Below are positions 8,893 through 18,178 of a stretch of DNA of 21,995 nt, one piece after another (within the stretch, counting starts at the first letter, position 1; every line of letters begins with the position of its first letter). The stretch is taken from contig AUXH01000313.1 of NCBI GenBank assembly GCA_000482145.1, positions 1 to 21,995 on the forward strand, in the 5' to 3' direction. The notes under the pieces are model-generated. The model ran no database searches. It was given only the letters and a program-made list of their open reading frames with translations, and had not been told where the DNA came from. Origin of the DNA: Strigomonas culicis. Taxonomy: Eukaryota; Euglenozoa; Kinetoplastea; Trypanosomatida; Trypanosomatidae. The translations under genes and the position numbers were made by a program.

Positions 8893-11016
8893 TCACTCAC
8901 AGAAGAGCTCCTGGATCACATCCTTGTAGCGGTCCATGATGCAGCGGCGCTTCAGCTTACCGGCGGCGGTGAGGATGTCGTTCTCGGGCGTCCACACGTC
9001 GTCCGTGATGTGCACGCGGCGCACGACTTCCTGCGCGCCGCGGCCGGCCTGTAGCGCCGTCTCGCGGATGGAATCCGTCGCGAGGCGCTGGAAGGTCGGG
9101 TCGCGTAGCAGCGCCGGCCACTCCGCCTTCAGGTTGTGCTTCTTCTTGAAGCTGACCGCCTTGGACTCGTTCGTACAGATAATCGCACAGATGTAGTTCT
9201 TGTGCGGCTGCACAATGACGCAGCAGCCGTTCGGCATGGCCAGATCATTGTGCGCATAGAGCGACTCGAGGGCCTCCATCGCGATGTACTCGCCGAGGGA
9301 GTTCTTCGCAAGAGACTTGATGCGGCTGATAATGCGGAGGCGGCCGCGCGGCGCGATGCTGCCAATGTCGCCGGTGCGGAACCAGCCATCCTCGCTCAGC
9401 ACCTCGCGCGTCTGCGCCTCCTTCTTGTAGTAGCCCTTGAACATGCACGGGCCGCGCAGGCAGATCTCGCCGCGCGGCTCCGGCAGATCCGTGTGCTTGT
9501 AGTCCTCCGTGTCCACCAGCTTCATCTCGCAGGCGTGCTCGCACTGCCCCACGATGTTCGTCTCCATGTCGCCCACCAGCTGCTTCGTGCCGTTGCCGAT
9601 CGTCTCGGTGAGACCCCAGCCCTGGATGAGCCCGCCGTTGATCACATTCATGAAGAGCTGAGTGGGGCCGCTGATGGGGCCGCCGCCGCCGAAGCCGCTG
9701 CGCACGCGGCCGCCGAGCATCTTGCGGAACGGCGCAAACACGACCTCGTTCCAGAAGGGCGTGTCCATGCCCTCGCGCATGTATTTGAGGCGGGAGGCAA
9801 AGGCGTGGTCGAAGATCTTGCGCTCGAGCGACCCGCGTGGCGCCAGCTGCGCCTCCATCGTCTTCTTGTAGTTGTCGAAGATGCGTGGAACGCCGCTCAA
9901 GAACAGCGGCTGGAACTCCTCCAGGTCCCCGTGCGGCCGCGCGTAGGTGCTCAGCAGCGTGCGGGGCGTGCCGAAGCCGATCAGGCAGCCGCGCGCGAAG
10001 AAGATGTTGAGCACCGCAAACTCGAAGATGTGCGCGAGCGGCAACATGGCGCAGTAGCGCTCGTCGGGCTCCACCGGCCCCACCAGCTCGTTCAGCCGGC
10101 CGCCCATGCCGTTGATGCCGGAGGTCACGCTGCCGTAGGTGTGCATGACACCCTTCGGCCCGCCAGTCGTGCCGCTCGTGTACATGATGAACACCAGATC
10201 ATCCGAGTTCGTGCGGATGGCGAGGGGGTAGGACGAGAGCGAGCCCGTGTCCACGATCGCCTGCCACTCCTTCACCTGGATGCCGGTGAGGTCGATGCCC
10301 GTCGGCATGCCGTCCAGCGAGATGAGGATGCTGTGCGGGATGGCGCCGCGGCGGATCATGCTGACCACGCTCGCGATGCGCTCCTTCACCGTGATGATCG
10401 CGCCGCAGTTCGTCTCCGCGAAGGCCTCGATCAGCGCCTCCTCGCCGAGGTTCGCGTAGACGGTAGCGAGCACCATGCCCTGCGACCACACGCCGTACGC
10501 CGACAGCAGCCACTCCAGCCGCGTCTCGAGGTAGATGCACACGCGCGAATCGCTGTCGAGGCCGAGCTCCACAAGGCCGCGGCCGAAATCCTCCACCGTC
10601 TTCCACGCGTCGCCGTAGGTGGTGTACTGCGTCTCGTCGTAGTAGGTGATGTCGAAGGGCCGCTCGAGGCCGCTCTCCGCGTCGTACACAAACTCGCGGC
10701 TGACCCGCACCACCGGGCGCACCGCAAACGCGCGCTGGTTCGCGCGCTCCTTGCACATCGCCTGGAACTTCTGCACAAAGTTGGGCCCATTGTACCAGTC
10801 GTTGAGCAGGCGGCGGTGCATCGCCGGTGTCACGTGGGCGTGGCGCATGATGGGCGTGCCGTTCTCGCACTCGGTGCCCTCCACCGGAATGCACTCGTCG
10901 CCGAGCTGCTGGTAGCGCATCATGCGGGGGTCCGGCACCACGCGCCGTGCATTGGCCTCGTCCATCAGCCGCAGCACCGTCTCTTCGAGGTCGCTCTTGG
11001 ATGAAGGAAGATCCAT
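8893..11016 (-). CDS. Long-chain fatty acyl-CoA synthetase, intact copy
   Basis: The 707-residue enzyme activates fatty acids: fatty acid + ATP + CoA gives acyl-CoA + AMP + pyrophosphate, via an acyl-adenylate. It belongs to the ANL superfamily. The AMP-binding loop YTSGTTGGPKGV is at residues 279-290, GWGLTET at 466-472, and TGD at 548-550, followed by the hinge and lysine-bearing C-terminal domain (NSLGEYIAMEALE). The position that is usually Asp in the RIIDRKK hinge is Ser564 here. Length and motif order match eukaryotic long-chain synthetases, and tandem arrays of such genes are known in Leishmania and Trypanosoma brucei. The ATG at 11016 and TGA stop are clear. No obvious membrane segment is visible. 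A broken paralogue lies just upstream. Chain-length specificity cannot be read from the sequence. Confidence 0.95.
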   Translation of the reverse strand: MDLPSSKSDLEETVLRLMDEANARRVVPDPRMMRYQQLGDECIPVEGTECENGTPIMRHAHVTPAMHRRLLNDWYNGPNFVQKFQAMCKERANQRAFAVRPVVRVSREFVYDAESGLERPFDITYYDETQYTTYGDAWKTVEDFGRGLVELGLDSDSRVCIYLETRLEWLLSAYGVWSQGMVLATVYANLGEEALIEAFAETNCGAIITVKERIASVVSMIRRGAIPHSILISLDGMPTGIDLTGIQVKEWQAIVDTGSLSSYPLAIRTNSDDLVFIMYTSGTTGGPKGVMHTYGSVTSGINGMGGRLNELVGPVEPDERYCAMLPLAHIFEFAVLNIFFARGCLIGFGTPRTLLSTYARPHGDLEEFQPLFLSGVPRIFDNYKKTMEAQLAPRGSLERKIFDHAFASRLKYMREGMDTPFWNEVVFAPFRKMLGGRVRSGFGGGGPISGPTQLFMNVINGGLIQGWGLTETIGNGTKQLVGDMETNIVGQCEHACEMKLVDTEDYKHTDLPEPRGEICLRGPCMFKGYYKKEAQTREVLSEDGWFRTGDIGSIAPRGRLRIISRIKSLAKNSLGEYIAMEALESLYAHNDLAMPNGCCVIVQPHKNYICAIICTNESKAVSFKKKHNLKAEWPALLRDPTFQRLATDSIRETALQAGRGAQEVVRRVHITDDVWTPENDILTAAGKLKRRCIMDRYKDVIQELFCE
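9425..9642 (-). repeat. 218-bp block identical to the other synthetase copy (at 12881-13098)
   Basis: This block of the intact synthetase gene is base-for-base identical to 12881-13098 in the broken copy, as compared by eye. It covers the GWGLTET region through the KGYYK segment. Flanking sequence differs at both synonymous and nonsynonymous sites. Confidence 0.85.
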
Positions 11017-11699
11017 GGTTGGTTACGATAGAGAAAAGGGAATGCGACTTCTTTTTTTATTGCAATGAGAGTTTAGTGGCTTCTTGTTTTTTTTTTTTTG
11101 TATGTGTCTATTTTTTTTTTTTTTCTTGTTTCCTTGTTTCTTACAATTAAATGAAAAAAAAAATAACTGTTAACCTGTTTTCTTATACTTCCGTTAGTGT
11201 CAGTCCTTTGAAGAAGAGATCCCTCGTCAAATTACAACACACAAACCAGCGTATATTAGATATAAATGAATGAAAACAGAGTGAGAGACTAAATGGAAAA
11301 AAGACAGAAATGCTTTTTTTTTTCGGTTTGTTTGTTTTTTTCTTCTTGCCTTGTGTTTGTTACCTTGCTTTGCTGCTTGTACGCTGATATACCTAGCTGT
11401 ATACCGAAGTGGTAATGAAAAAAAGGGATTAAACTGTTGAAACGAATAAACAATAATGATAACTGATGATCGTATTACTTTTTTATTTCCTAATAGAGAA
11501 GCAGAAATCGTAAAGGAGAAAGAATGAAATGCAACTATCGATTTAAGCATCTGTACACAGGCATAAATAATAATCGTACAAATAGTCAGTCTTTCATTTG
11601 TTATGTTTTGTATTGTTGTAAATTGCAGTACTCGGTTCCATCAAACGCAAGAGGTAGGTGTAAGAAAGGACTGAGAAGTGCGCAAGGAAAAAAAACGCT

Positions 11700-11730
<31 letters not shown>

Positions 11731-12348
11731 ATAGATATAAATAAAACAGGAACAGAGAATAAATCATTTGCAATATTTGAATTCTAAAAGGAAAGAAAAT
11801 AAATATATATAATAACAAATGTGGATCTCGTCTAAGTGTCCAAGCGATACTGAGATGATTCCTGGACGGACCAGCGCACACAGACACGAGCGGGGGAACA
11901 CTCATTTAGCAAACATGTTATTAGAAAAAGGGAAAGAAAAGAAAGGAAAAGGACAATTGACATAGACTAATGTAGCAGTCTATCTCTCAATACTTTAGTT
12001 ACTCATTATCTGTTTATGTATATATGTTAGTTTTTTTTTTATGTTCGTTATCTCCTTTTGTGATGATAGTGGTATGATCGACGCCTTAGTCAATGAAGTG
12101 AGCTTCATGATGGCAAAAGGGAAAAGAAAAAAAGATGCATTAAGTGTTTTTTGCACATCCCTCCGAGACATGTATGTTTAATCGCTTCGGATTAGTGCGT
12201 TCATTGGGTCTTTATATTATCTGAGTTAGAAAGAAGTAAAAGGTAAAAAAGAGAGGAGGACAAAGAAGAAAGAAAAAAGCCCTTCCCGTGAAGTGGCTCC
12301 ACCCCTCCTGTCGTCCGTGCGCACACACACGCACACAGGCGGACGCGC
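11017..12348. other. Intergenic region between the two synthetase copies
   Basis: This 1.3 kb AT-rich spacer shows no coding-like frame. It contains T runs near 11080-11125, a (TA)n-(GT)n microsatellite at 11700-11730, and two patches of more complex sequence at about 11820-11900 and 12060-12115. I found no tRNA or convincing snoRNA. Unlike the coding regions, it is not visibly similar to the spacer downstream of the other copy. Confidence 0.65.
11700..11730. repeat. (TA)n followed by (GT)5 microsatellite
   Basis: About ten TA units run directly into five GT units. Directly visible in the spacer between the synthetase copies. Confidence 0.9.
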
Positions 12349-14473
12349 TCACCTAAAAAAGAGCTCCTGGATCACATCCTTGTACGTCGTCGTGATCGCC
12401 TGGCGCTTCAGCTTACCGGCGGCGGTGAGGATGCCGTTCTCGGGCGTCCATGCGTCGTCCGTGATGTGCACCCACCGCACAATCTCTTGCGAGCCGCGGC
12501 CGACGTGCAGTGCCGTCTCGTGGATGGAATCCGTCGCGAGGCGCTGGAAGGTCGGGTCGCGTAGCAGCGCCGGCCACTCCGCCGTCAGGTTGTGCTTCTT
12601 CTTGAAGTTGACCGCCTTGGACTCGTTGGTGCAGGCAATCGCGCAGATGTAGTTCTTCTGCGGGTTCACCAGCACGCAGCAGCCGTTCGGCACGACCAGA
12701 TTGTTCTGGTTGTACAGCGACTCGAGGGCCTCCATCGCGATGTACTCGCCGAGGGAGTTCTTCGCGATGGACTTGATGCGGCCGATGATGCGGAGGCGGC
12801 CGCGCGGCGCGATGCTGCCCACATCGCCGGTGCGGAACCAGCCATCCTCACCGAGCACTTCCCGTGTCAACGCCTCCTGTTTGTAGTAGCCCTTGAACAT
12901 GCACGGGCCGCGCAGGCAGATCTCGCCGCGCGGCTCCGGCAGATCCGTGTGCTTGTAGTCCTCCGTGTCCACCAGCTTCATCTCGCAGGCGTGCTCGCAC
13001 TGCCCCACGATGTTCGTCTCCATGTCGCCCACCAGCTGCTTCGTGCCGTTGCCGATCGTCTCGGTGAGACCCCAGCCCTGGATGAGCCCGCCGTTGATGA
13101 CGTTCATAAAGGACTGCGTGAGGCCGCTGATGGGGCCGCCGCCGCCGAAGAGGCAGCGCATGCGGCCGCCGAGCATCTTGCGGAACGGCGCAAACACGAC
13201 CTCGTTGTAGAAGGGCGTGTCCAGGCCCTGACGCATGTACTTGAGGCGGGAGGCAAAGGCGTGGTCGAAGATCTTGCGCTCGAGCGTGTCACGCGGCGAC
13301 AGAAAGGCCTCCATCGTCTTCTTGATGTTATCGAAGATGCGTGGCACACCAATGAGCAGCAGCGGCTGGAACTCCTCCAGGTCCCCGTGCGGCCGCGCGT
13401 AGGTGCTCAGCAGCGTGCGGAGGGAGCCGAAGCCGACGAGGCAGCCGCGCGCGAGGAAAATGTTGAGCACCGCAAACTCGAAGATGTGCGCGAGCGGCAG
13501 CGCGGCGCAGTAGCGCTCGTCGGGCTCCACCTCATCGAGGATGTAGTTCAGCCGGTCGCTCATGCCGGTGATGCCGGCCGTCACGCTGCCGTAGGTGTGC
13601 ATGACACCCTTCGGCCCGCCAGTCGTGCCGCTCGTGTACATGATCAGCGCAAGGTCGTCGTTGTTCGATGGGATGGCGAGGGGGTAGCCCGAGAGCGAGC
13701 CCGTGTCGACCACGCCCTGCCACTCACACACGTTCATGCCGTTGAGGTCCAGCCCCGGCGGCATGCCGTCCAGCGCAATGAGGACGCTGTGCGGGATGGC
13801 ACCGCGGCGCATCAGATCGACGAGGCTCGTGATGCGCTCCTTCACCGTGATGATCGCGCCACAGTTCGTCTCCGCGAAGGCCTCGATCAGCGCCTCCTCG
13901 CCGAGGTTCGCGTAGACGGTGGAGAGCACCATGCCCTGCGACCACACGCCGTACGCCGACAGCAGCCACTCCAGCCGCGTCTCGAGGTAGATGCACACGC
14001 GCGAGCCGCTGGCGAGCCCGAGCTCGCGCAGCCCACGGCCGAAGCACTCGATGGTCTGCCACGCGTCGCCGTAGGTGGTGTACTGCGTCGCACCTAGATA
14101 AGTCACGTCGAACTCCTTGTCGTGGCCGCTCTCGACATCGAGCACAAACTCGCGGCTCACGCGCAAGACGGGGCGCACCGCAAACGCGCGCTGGTTCGCG
14201 CGCGCGGCACACAGCGCCTGGAACTTGCCCACGTAGTTCGTGTCGTGGTACCAGTCGTGCTCCACGCGCGCCTGGGGTGGCGTCCGAGATCGCCGCGTGG
14301 CGCAGCACGCCGCTGCTCGTGGGCGTCTCCGTGCCCTTGAGGTACACCATCTCCTCGCCGAGCTGCTGGTAGCGCATGATCCGCGGGTCCGGTATGACGC
14401 TCCGCGCGTTGGCCTCGTCCATGTGGCGCAGCACCGTCTCGTCTAGTAAGCTTCGGGAAGAAGGGATGTTTAT
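12349..14473 (-). pseudogene. Long-chain fatty acyl-CoA synthetase, second copy, 5' end broken
   Basis: This is a tandem paralogue of the synthetase at 8893-11016. The region aligned to that gene is 2125 nt, exactly one base longer than the intact 2124. The codon aligned to the start methionine is ATA (14471-14473), followed by I-P-S-S-R-S against L-P-S-S-K-S. The next in-frame ATG (14422) matches internal Met18 of the intact copy. That frame breaks near 14274-14277, in a run of four G (C on the coding strand). The remaining 638 codons are open to a TGA at 12349 but begin without an ATG; the first ATG lies about 110 codons in. Downstream motifs are intact: YTSGTTGGPKGV, GWGLTET, TGD, and the NSLGEYIA segment. 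The hinge residue is Gly. I call it a young pseudogene. A sequencing error could explain the extra base but not the lost start as well. Initiation at an internal ATG would give an N-truncated protein. Confidence 0.85.
12881..13098 (-). repeat. 218-bp block identical to the other synthetase copy (at 9425-9642)
   Basis: This is the partner of the identical block in the intact copy. Divergence resumes at once on both sides, for example at the base before 12881 and just after 13098. That pattern suggests a gene-conversion tract rather than uniform recent duplication. Confidence 0.85.
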
Positions 14474-14876
14474 GTTATTTCTTCTTTATTATTAATTGTT
14501 TTGTTATGTATGGGTTTGGTTTTTTTTTTTTGCTTTTGTGGATAAGGATGGATGGGTGGCGGTGCGGCCGCACGCTAGCTTTGCCTCAATCGATGGTGGG
14601 GGAGAGGTGAGGGAAACACCGTAGTCTCGCTGCTCGAAAGGGAAATGAGAAAAACGAAGCTTGAAAAAAAAAAGGGGGAGAAGAAGGGGAAAAAAGATAT
14701 TGATGTGATACTTGATAGAAGAAACAAAACCTGTTGAAGAAACACTTCTGTGTATGCTCTTTCCATATGCGTATTCACATTAGCAAAGAACAATAATAAC
14801 AATAACAGCGCATTATACAAATACACACCGACGGCAACGACAACAACAAGAAAAAGAAAAAAAAACACGCACATTA
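14474..14876. other. Intergenic region, broken synthetase to 170-aa gene
   Basis: This 403-nt AT-rich spacer holds the candidate splice acceptor at 14660-14697, T runs near 14520-14532, and A-rich runs near 14850-14870 that belong to the 3' UTR of the small gene. No coding-like frame is seen. Confidence 0.6.
14660..14697 (-). promoter_or_regulatory. Candidate spliced-leader acceptor for the broken synthetase copy
   Basis: On the minus strand a pyrimidine tract at 14664-14697 is followed by AG at 14660-14661, about 190 nt upstream of the lost start codon. The site suggests the copy may still be trans-spliced. Inferred from pattern. Confidence 0.45.
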
Positions 14877-15389
14877 TCAGAAAGCAGAGGTGGTGGTGCT
14901 ATCGAGAGCGGGCCGCAGCAGCAGCCGCTCAAAGTCCGAGGCGGGGGGTACCTTCGCACTCAGCGGCGCACCGTCCATCAGAGCGTCGGCCTGCACATGG
15001 AACTGCTCGTACGCGACCCCATTCGCGCGGCGGCGGCGCCGCACCTCCGCGATGACCTTCTCTCTCCGCTCTTCCTCCTCCTGTGCGGCGTCCCGCACAC
15101 CCGCCGGCGCGGTCGGCTCGCCGCGGCGGCGCGTGCCGTCGCTGCTGCCCTCCGCCACGTCGTAGACGCCGTCGAGACGGTCGCTCAGCACCATGTGCAT
15201 CAGCGGTGGGAAGCAGTGGCTCCGGCCGGCGCTGTGCGGGAGGAGCTGCGGCGTGTACCAGCCGAAGGATGGGAGGCGCTGGGCGGCGCGCAGCTCCAAA
15301 TAGTGCGGCGACAGTAGCGCGGTCGGCACCGCGTCCGCGCCGCCGCCGGCGGTGGTGGCCTCGCGCGGCGATGGGGTGGCGTGAGGCAT
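14877..15389 (-). CDS. Unrecognised 170-residue hypothetical protein
   Basis: I do not recognise a family. The frame has GC-rich third positions like its neighbours and ends in TGA. The first 25 residues are Pro/Ala/Thr-rich. A middle part (about 26-80) with ordered-looking residues (SPHYLELRAAQRLPSFGWYTPQ) looks most likely to be conserved. Residues about 98-122 form a charged helix (EEEERREKVIAEVRRRRR), a possible short coiled coil, followed by an acidic-to-neutral tail. There is no signal peptide or membrane segment. I chose the ATG at 15389. An in-frame ATG at 15500 is less likely, because a pyrimidine tract (about 15470-15487) and candidate splice AGs (15447-15448 and below) lie between the two, and the extra residues have AT-rich codons. 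Confidence 0.65.
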   Translation of the reverse strand: MPHATPSPREATTAGGGADAVPTALLSPHYLELRAAQRLPSFGWYTPQLLPHSAGRSHCFPPLMHMVLSDRLDGVYDVAEGSSDGTRRRGEPTAPAGVRDAAQEEEERREKVIAEVRRRRRANGVAYEQFHVQADALMDGAPLSAKVPPASDFERLLLRPALDSTTTSAF

Positions 15390-15844
15390 GGCGGGAAAGG
15401 ACCGTACGAATATATAACTCCTTCCTTGTTGTTTTATGTTTCCTTTCTTTTTCGTTGTTGTTGTTGTTGGAGAGAAGAAGGGTGAGACGCACAAATTCAT
15501 TTCGACAGCTGGGGGGAGCAGCCATTGGATCGCAGAGAGTTGAAAGGAAGAAGAAGAAAAAAAAAGAGGAAAGAAACGTCAGTGCTTCTTGTTGTTGATC
15601 ATTGGTTCGCTGTTTCGTTTGTCTATAACTTCATCATACGCTTTGACCGTCCCTGTGACGTGCCGTCCTGTCGCTGTCTGGTGTGCTTGCCGTCACCTCC
15701 AGATCTACCGCACCCCTTTTATTATTATTATTATTGTCGTTGTTGTTGTATGCGTTATTCGTCGTTTTCGAGGGGGTTGCGCCTGTGTATCGTGGTGGTC
15801 GGCGTGTGCGGGGGGGGGGGGGGGCACCGGCCCAGCCGCTCGCG
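15390..15844. other. Intergenic region, 170-aa gene to ARMC2-like gene
   Basis: This 455-nt spacer includes a candidate splice signal for the 170-residue gene (pyrimidine tract about 15470-15487, first AG 15447-15448, minus strand), a (TTA)n run at about 15720-15735, and a run of 15 G at 15810-15824. No coding-like frame is seen. Confidence 0.6.
15810..15824. repeat. G15 homopolymer (C15 in the ARMC2-like 3' UTR)
   Basis: Fifteen consecutive G on the plus strand lie about 20 nt past the stop of the ARMC2-like gene. In the transcript this is a C15 run. The exact count may be unreliable in sequencing. Confidence 0.8.
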
Positions 15845-18178
15845 TCACGCGGCCGCTGCCGACTCGCCGTGCACCAGGTCGAACACATTCGCTAAGAGCT
15901 TCTCCACGAGGTCGGCCGTCTGCTCGGCGAACCCCTTCGCCGCCTCGGTCGCCGCGCGCGCGGCGGCCTCGCCCTCCGTCGGCAGCGCGCTGGCTAGCAG
16001 CAGCCGGCGCTCGTCGCGCGCGGCGGCCGCGATGCCCTCGTGGTGCGTATAGCGGCCCGTGTGCTTCAGCAGCAGCTGCAGCAGCGCGGCGTCCCGCACG
16101 ACGCGACACGTCGACGCGGCGGTGAGGTTCAGCATGACGCCGAAACAGTTGTACACGACGCGGAGGTCCTCGTGCCCGAGGAAGACCAGAATGACCTCGT
16201 CGCAGCGGTTCGCCTCGAGCCAGTCGCGGCCCGTGTTCGTGAAGCTGATGTTGCCCAGCAGCCGAGTCGCCTCCACCGTCGCCTCGACGTCGCCCTCGAA
16301 GAGCACACCGGCAAGGATGATGCCGAGCGTGGCGTAGAGCGCCTCCAGGCGGGGGGACGTGCCGCCGGCCGCGCCGCCGGCGTCCGCGCGCTCGATGGCG
16401 GCGAAGAAGTAGCTAAGGTTGCACAGCGACATGAGGGTGTAGACCGCCGTGAGGCGGCCCGGTGACTGCAGGTCCAGATCCTTCAGCGCGTCCGTCAGCC
16501 GCGGCGCCACCGCGGCCACGAAGTCGAGCGGGCAGTGCGCGCTCATCGCGGCGACGCCGACAAGCCACACCACGGCCTGCTGCACCGGCACCTGCCCGTC
16601 CTCCTCCGCACCGGCGGCTTCGTCGGGGCCGCCGCCGGGCGCGGTGCGCACGTAGAGGTCGACGAGCTGCCGCAGCAGCGCGGTGCCGCCGGTCGCCAGT
16701 AGGTCGCACTGCGCACCGCTCGCCTCCGCGACGTGCGCCATCGCGGCGGCCAGCCGCGCCGTCAGCAGCTGCGCGCGCGCCGGCTCCCGCGCCACGTCGG
16801 GCTGGCCGAGCTGGCTCACCAGCGCCGCCATCGCCGCCTGCATGAAGCGCGGCTCCCCCGCGTAGTACGCGAGACACTCCGCGTCGAACACCGCCTTGGC
16901 CAGCGCGCGCGCGGCGGCCTCGACGATCGCGCGCTGCTCCTTGTAGGCGGTCAGCACGCGCAGCAGGAGGTCGAGTGAGCCCAGCTTATGGAGGTGGTGC
17001 GCCGCGACGCCGGCCGCGAGGTTGCGGTACAGGAGGCAGATGGTCGGCACGAGCAGCGGGCCGCGCGGCGCCGGGCCGCCGGCGCGCTCGTCCAGCGCGA
17101 GCACCTGGCGCGTGAGTGCGTTCAGCGTCACGACGATGCCCTGGGTCACCAGCAGCACCACGGCCGCGTCCGTCGGGGCCTGCGTACTGCGCTGCAGGAT
17201 GGACAGCGCGAGCTGCACCAGGTGCGGCTGCTGCTCCACCAGCGCCGCGTGCTGCGTGAGGTTCAGCAGCGGCTCGAAGAGCAGCTCGCGCTCCAGCCAC
17301 GCGCCGAGCCCCGCCTCCGTCAGCGAGCGCAGGAAGCGCAGCACGTCGGCAAGGCAGGGGCAGTCCGTCACCGCCGTGTTGTGCAGCAGCACGCTCGCCA
17401 TCACGACCGCAACGGAGGCGTCGTGGCCGGCGCCGCCGCCGCCAGCGGACGCGACCCGCGTCGGGCTCTCCGCCTCGTTCACCTCGCGCAGATACTGACC
17501 CATGTAGCTGACGGCCTGCGGCCACAGCCGGTGCGCGGGGTTTGCCAGCCAGCGCACCAAGTCGCGCAGCAGCGCCACCTGCGCCTCGGGCTGGCCCGCC
17601 GCGCGAGAGAGGCCGACCATGAACTCCGCCGGCTCGAGCCGCGCGCTGCTGCTGCTGACGAGCTGCGACGGCGCGTCGCCGCCGGCCGCGCTCGGCGGCG
17701 GCAGCGCCGTCAGCCGCACCCCACGGAGCGGCGGGCCGCGGCGCTTGGCGCTGCCGCCGGCGCTGCCGGTCGAACTCGCGAAGAAGTCCGCGGGCGTCTC
17801 CGGTCGGAAGGGGCCCTCCACCGCCGCGCGGGCGTCGCGCAGCAACCGGCCGACGCGCGTCGCGCCGCCGCTGCCGCTGCCGCTGCCGCGCGTGGGCGCG
17901 CTCGCGGCGAACGTCGTGCCGGGCAGCTTGGGCGGTGCCGCTTTGGACGGCGAGGCCTTCGACGGCGACGGCGGTACGCCCGCGGTGGCGCCCGAGTGCC
18001 GGCGGCTCGCGGCGCCGCGCACGCCGGGCTGCACCGCCTGGCCGGTGAGACCCACGTCGGCCAAGTTGGGCGGCGCCGGCGGGCGGCTCAGTGGCGCCTT
18101 GCTAGCAAACTTGATCTGGTGCCGCGCGGGCGGCGCGCCGCCCACCGCCGTGCGCAGTGCTGGCTTCTTGGGTGGCAT
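15845..18178 (-). CDS. ARMC2-like armadillo-repeat protein (flagellar radial-spoke assembly)
   Basis: The 777-residue protein has a disordered N-terminus (about 1-170, rich in Pro, Ala, Ser and basic residues), then armadillo repeats to about residue 740. The block at about 637-646 (ATRLLGNISF) and the one at about 674-684 (NCFGVMLNLT), separated by a loop ending in LGHEDLRVV, closely fit the last repeats of ARMC2. ARMC2 is needed for assembly or delivery of axonemal radial spokes in algae and mammals. A flagellar role here is inferred from family, and fits a flagellate. The ATG at 18178 follows a textbook splice acceptor (18230-18231), and the extension above it would need a non-ATG codon. 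The stop is TGA. It could be a different armadillo protein, but the C-terminal resemblance is good. Confidence 0.68.
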   Translation of the reverse strand: MPPKKPALRTAVGGAPPARHQIKFASKAPLSRPPAPPNLADVGLTGQAVQPGVRGAASRRHSGATAGVPPSPSKASPSKAAPPKLPGTTFAASAPTRGSGSGSGGATRVGRLLRDARAAVEGPFRPETPADFFASSTGSAGGSAKRRGPPLRGVRLTALPPPSAAGGDAPSQLVSSSSARLEPAEFMVGLSRAAGQPEAQVALLRDLVRWLANPAHRLWPQAVSYMGQYLREVNEAESPTRVASAGGGGAGHDASVAVVMASVLLHNTAVTDCPCLADVLRFLRSLTEAGLGAWLERELLFEPLLNLTQHAALVEQQPHLVQLALSILQRSTQAPTDAAVVLLVTQGIVVTLNALTRQVLALDERAGGPAPRGPLLVPTICLLYRNLAAGVAAHHLHKLGSLDLLLRVLTAYKEQRAIVEAAARALAKAVFDAECLAYYAGEPRFMQAAMAALVSQLGQPDVAREPARAQLLTARLAAAMAHVAEASGAQCDLLATGGTALLRQLVDLYVRTAPGGGPDEAAGAEEDGQVPVQQAVVWLVGVAAMSAHCPLDFVAAVAPRLTDALKDLDLQSPGRLTAVYTLMSLCNLSYFFAAIERADAGGAAGGTSPRLEALYATLGIILAGVLFEGDVEATVEATRLLGNISFTNTGRDWLEANRCDEVILVFLGHEDLRVVYNCFGVMLNLTAASTCRVVRDAALLQLLLKHTGRYTHHEGIAAAARDERRLLLASALPTEGEAAARAATEAAKGFAEQTADLVEKLLANVFDLVHGESAAAA

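Noticed and set aside
9136..11004. A 622-codon open frame on the plus strand
   Set aside because: It lies exactly antisense to the synthetase gene, has His/Arg/Ala-rich composition with no domain, and is an expected by-product of G/C-rich third positions. The same applies to the long plus-strand frames at 673-1602, 12592-14097 and 16988-18322.
12060..12115. Possible C/D snoRNA, with a GTGATGA box at 12060-12066 and a small hairpin (ATGAAG/CTTCAT)
   Set aside because: There is no CTGA box at a suitable distance, and the box is on the strand opposite to the genes.
15390..15500. N-terminal extension of the 170-residue protein from an ATG at 15500
   Set aside because: The stretch is AT-rich and contains a pyrimidine tract with AG acceptors, so it is better read as 5' flanking sequence.
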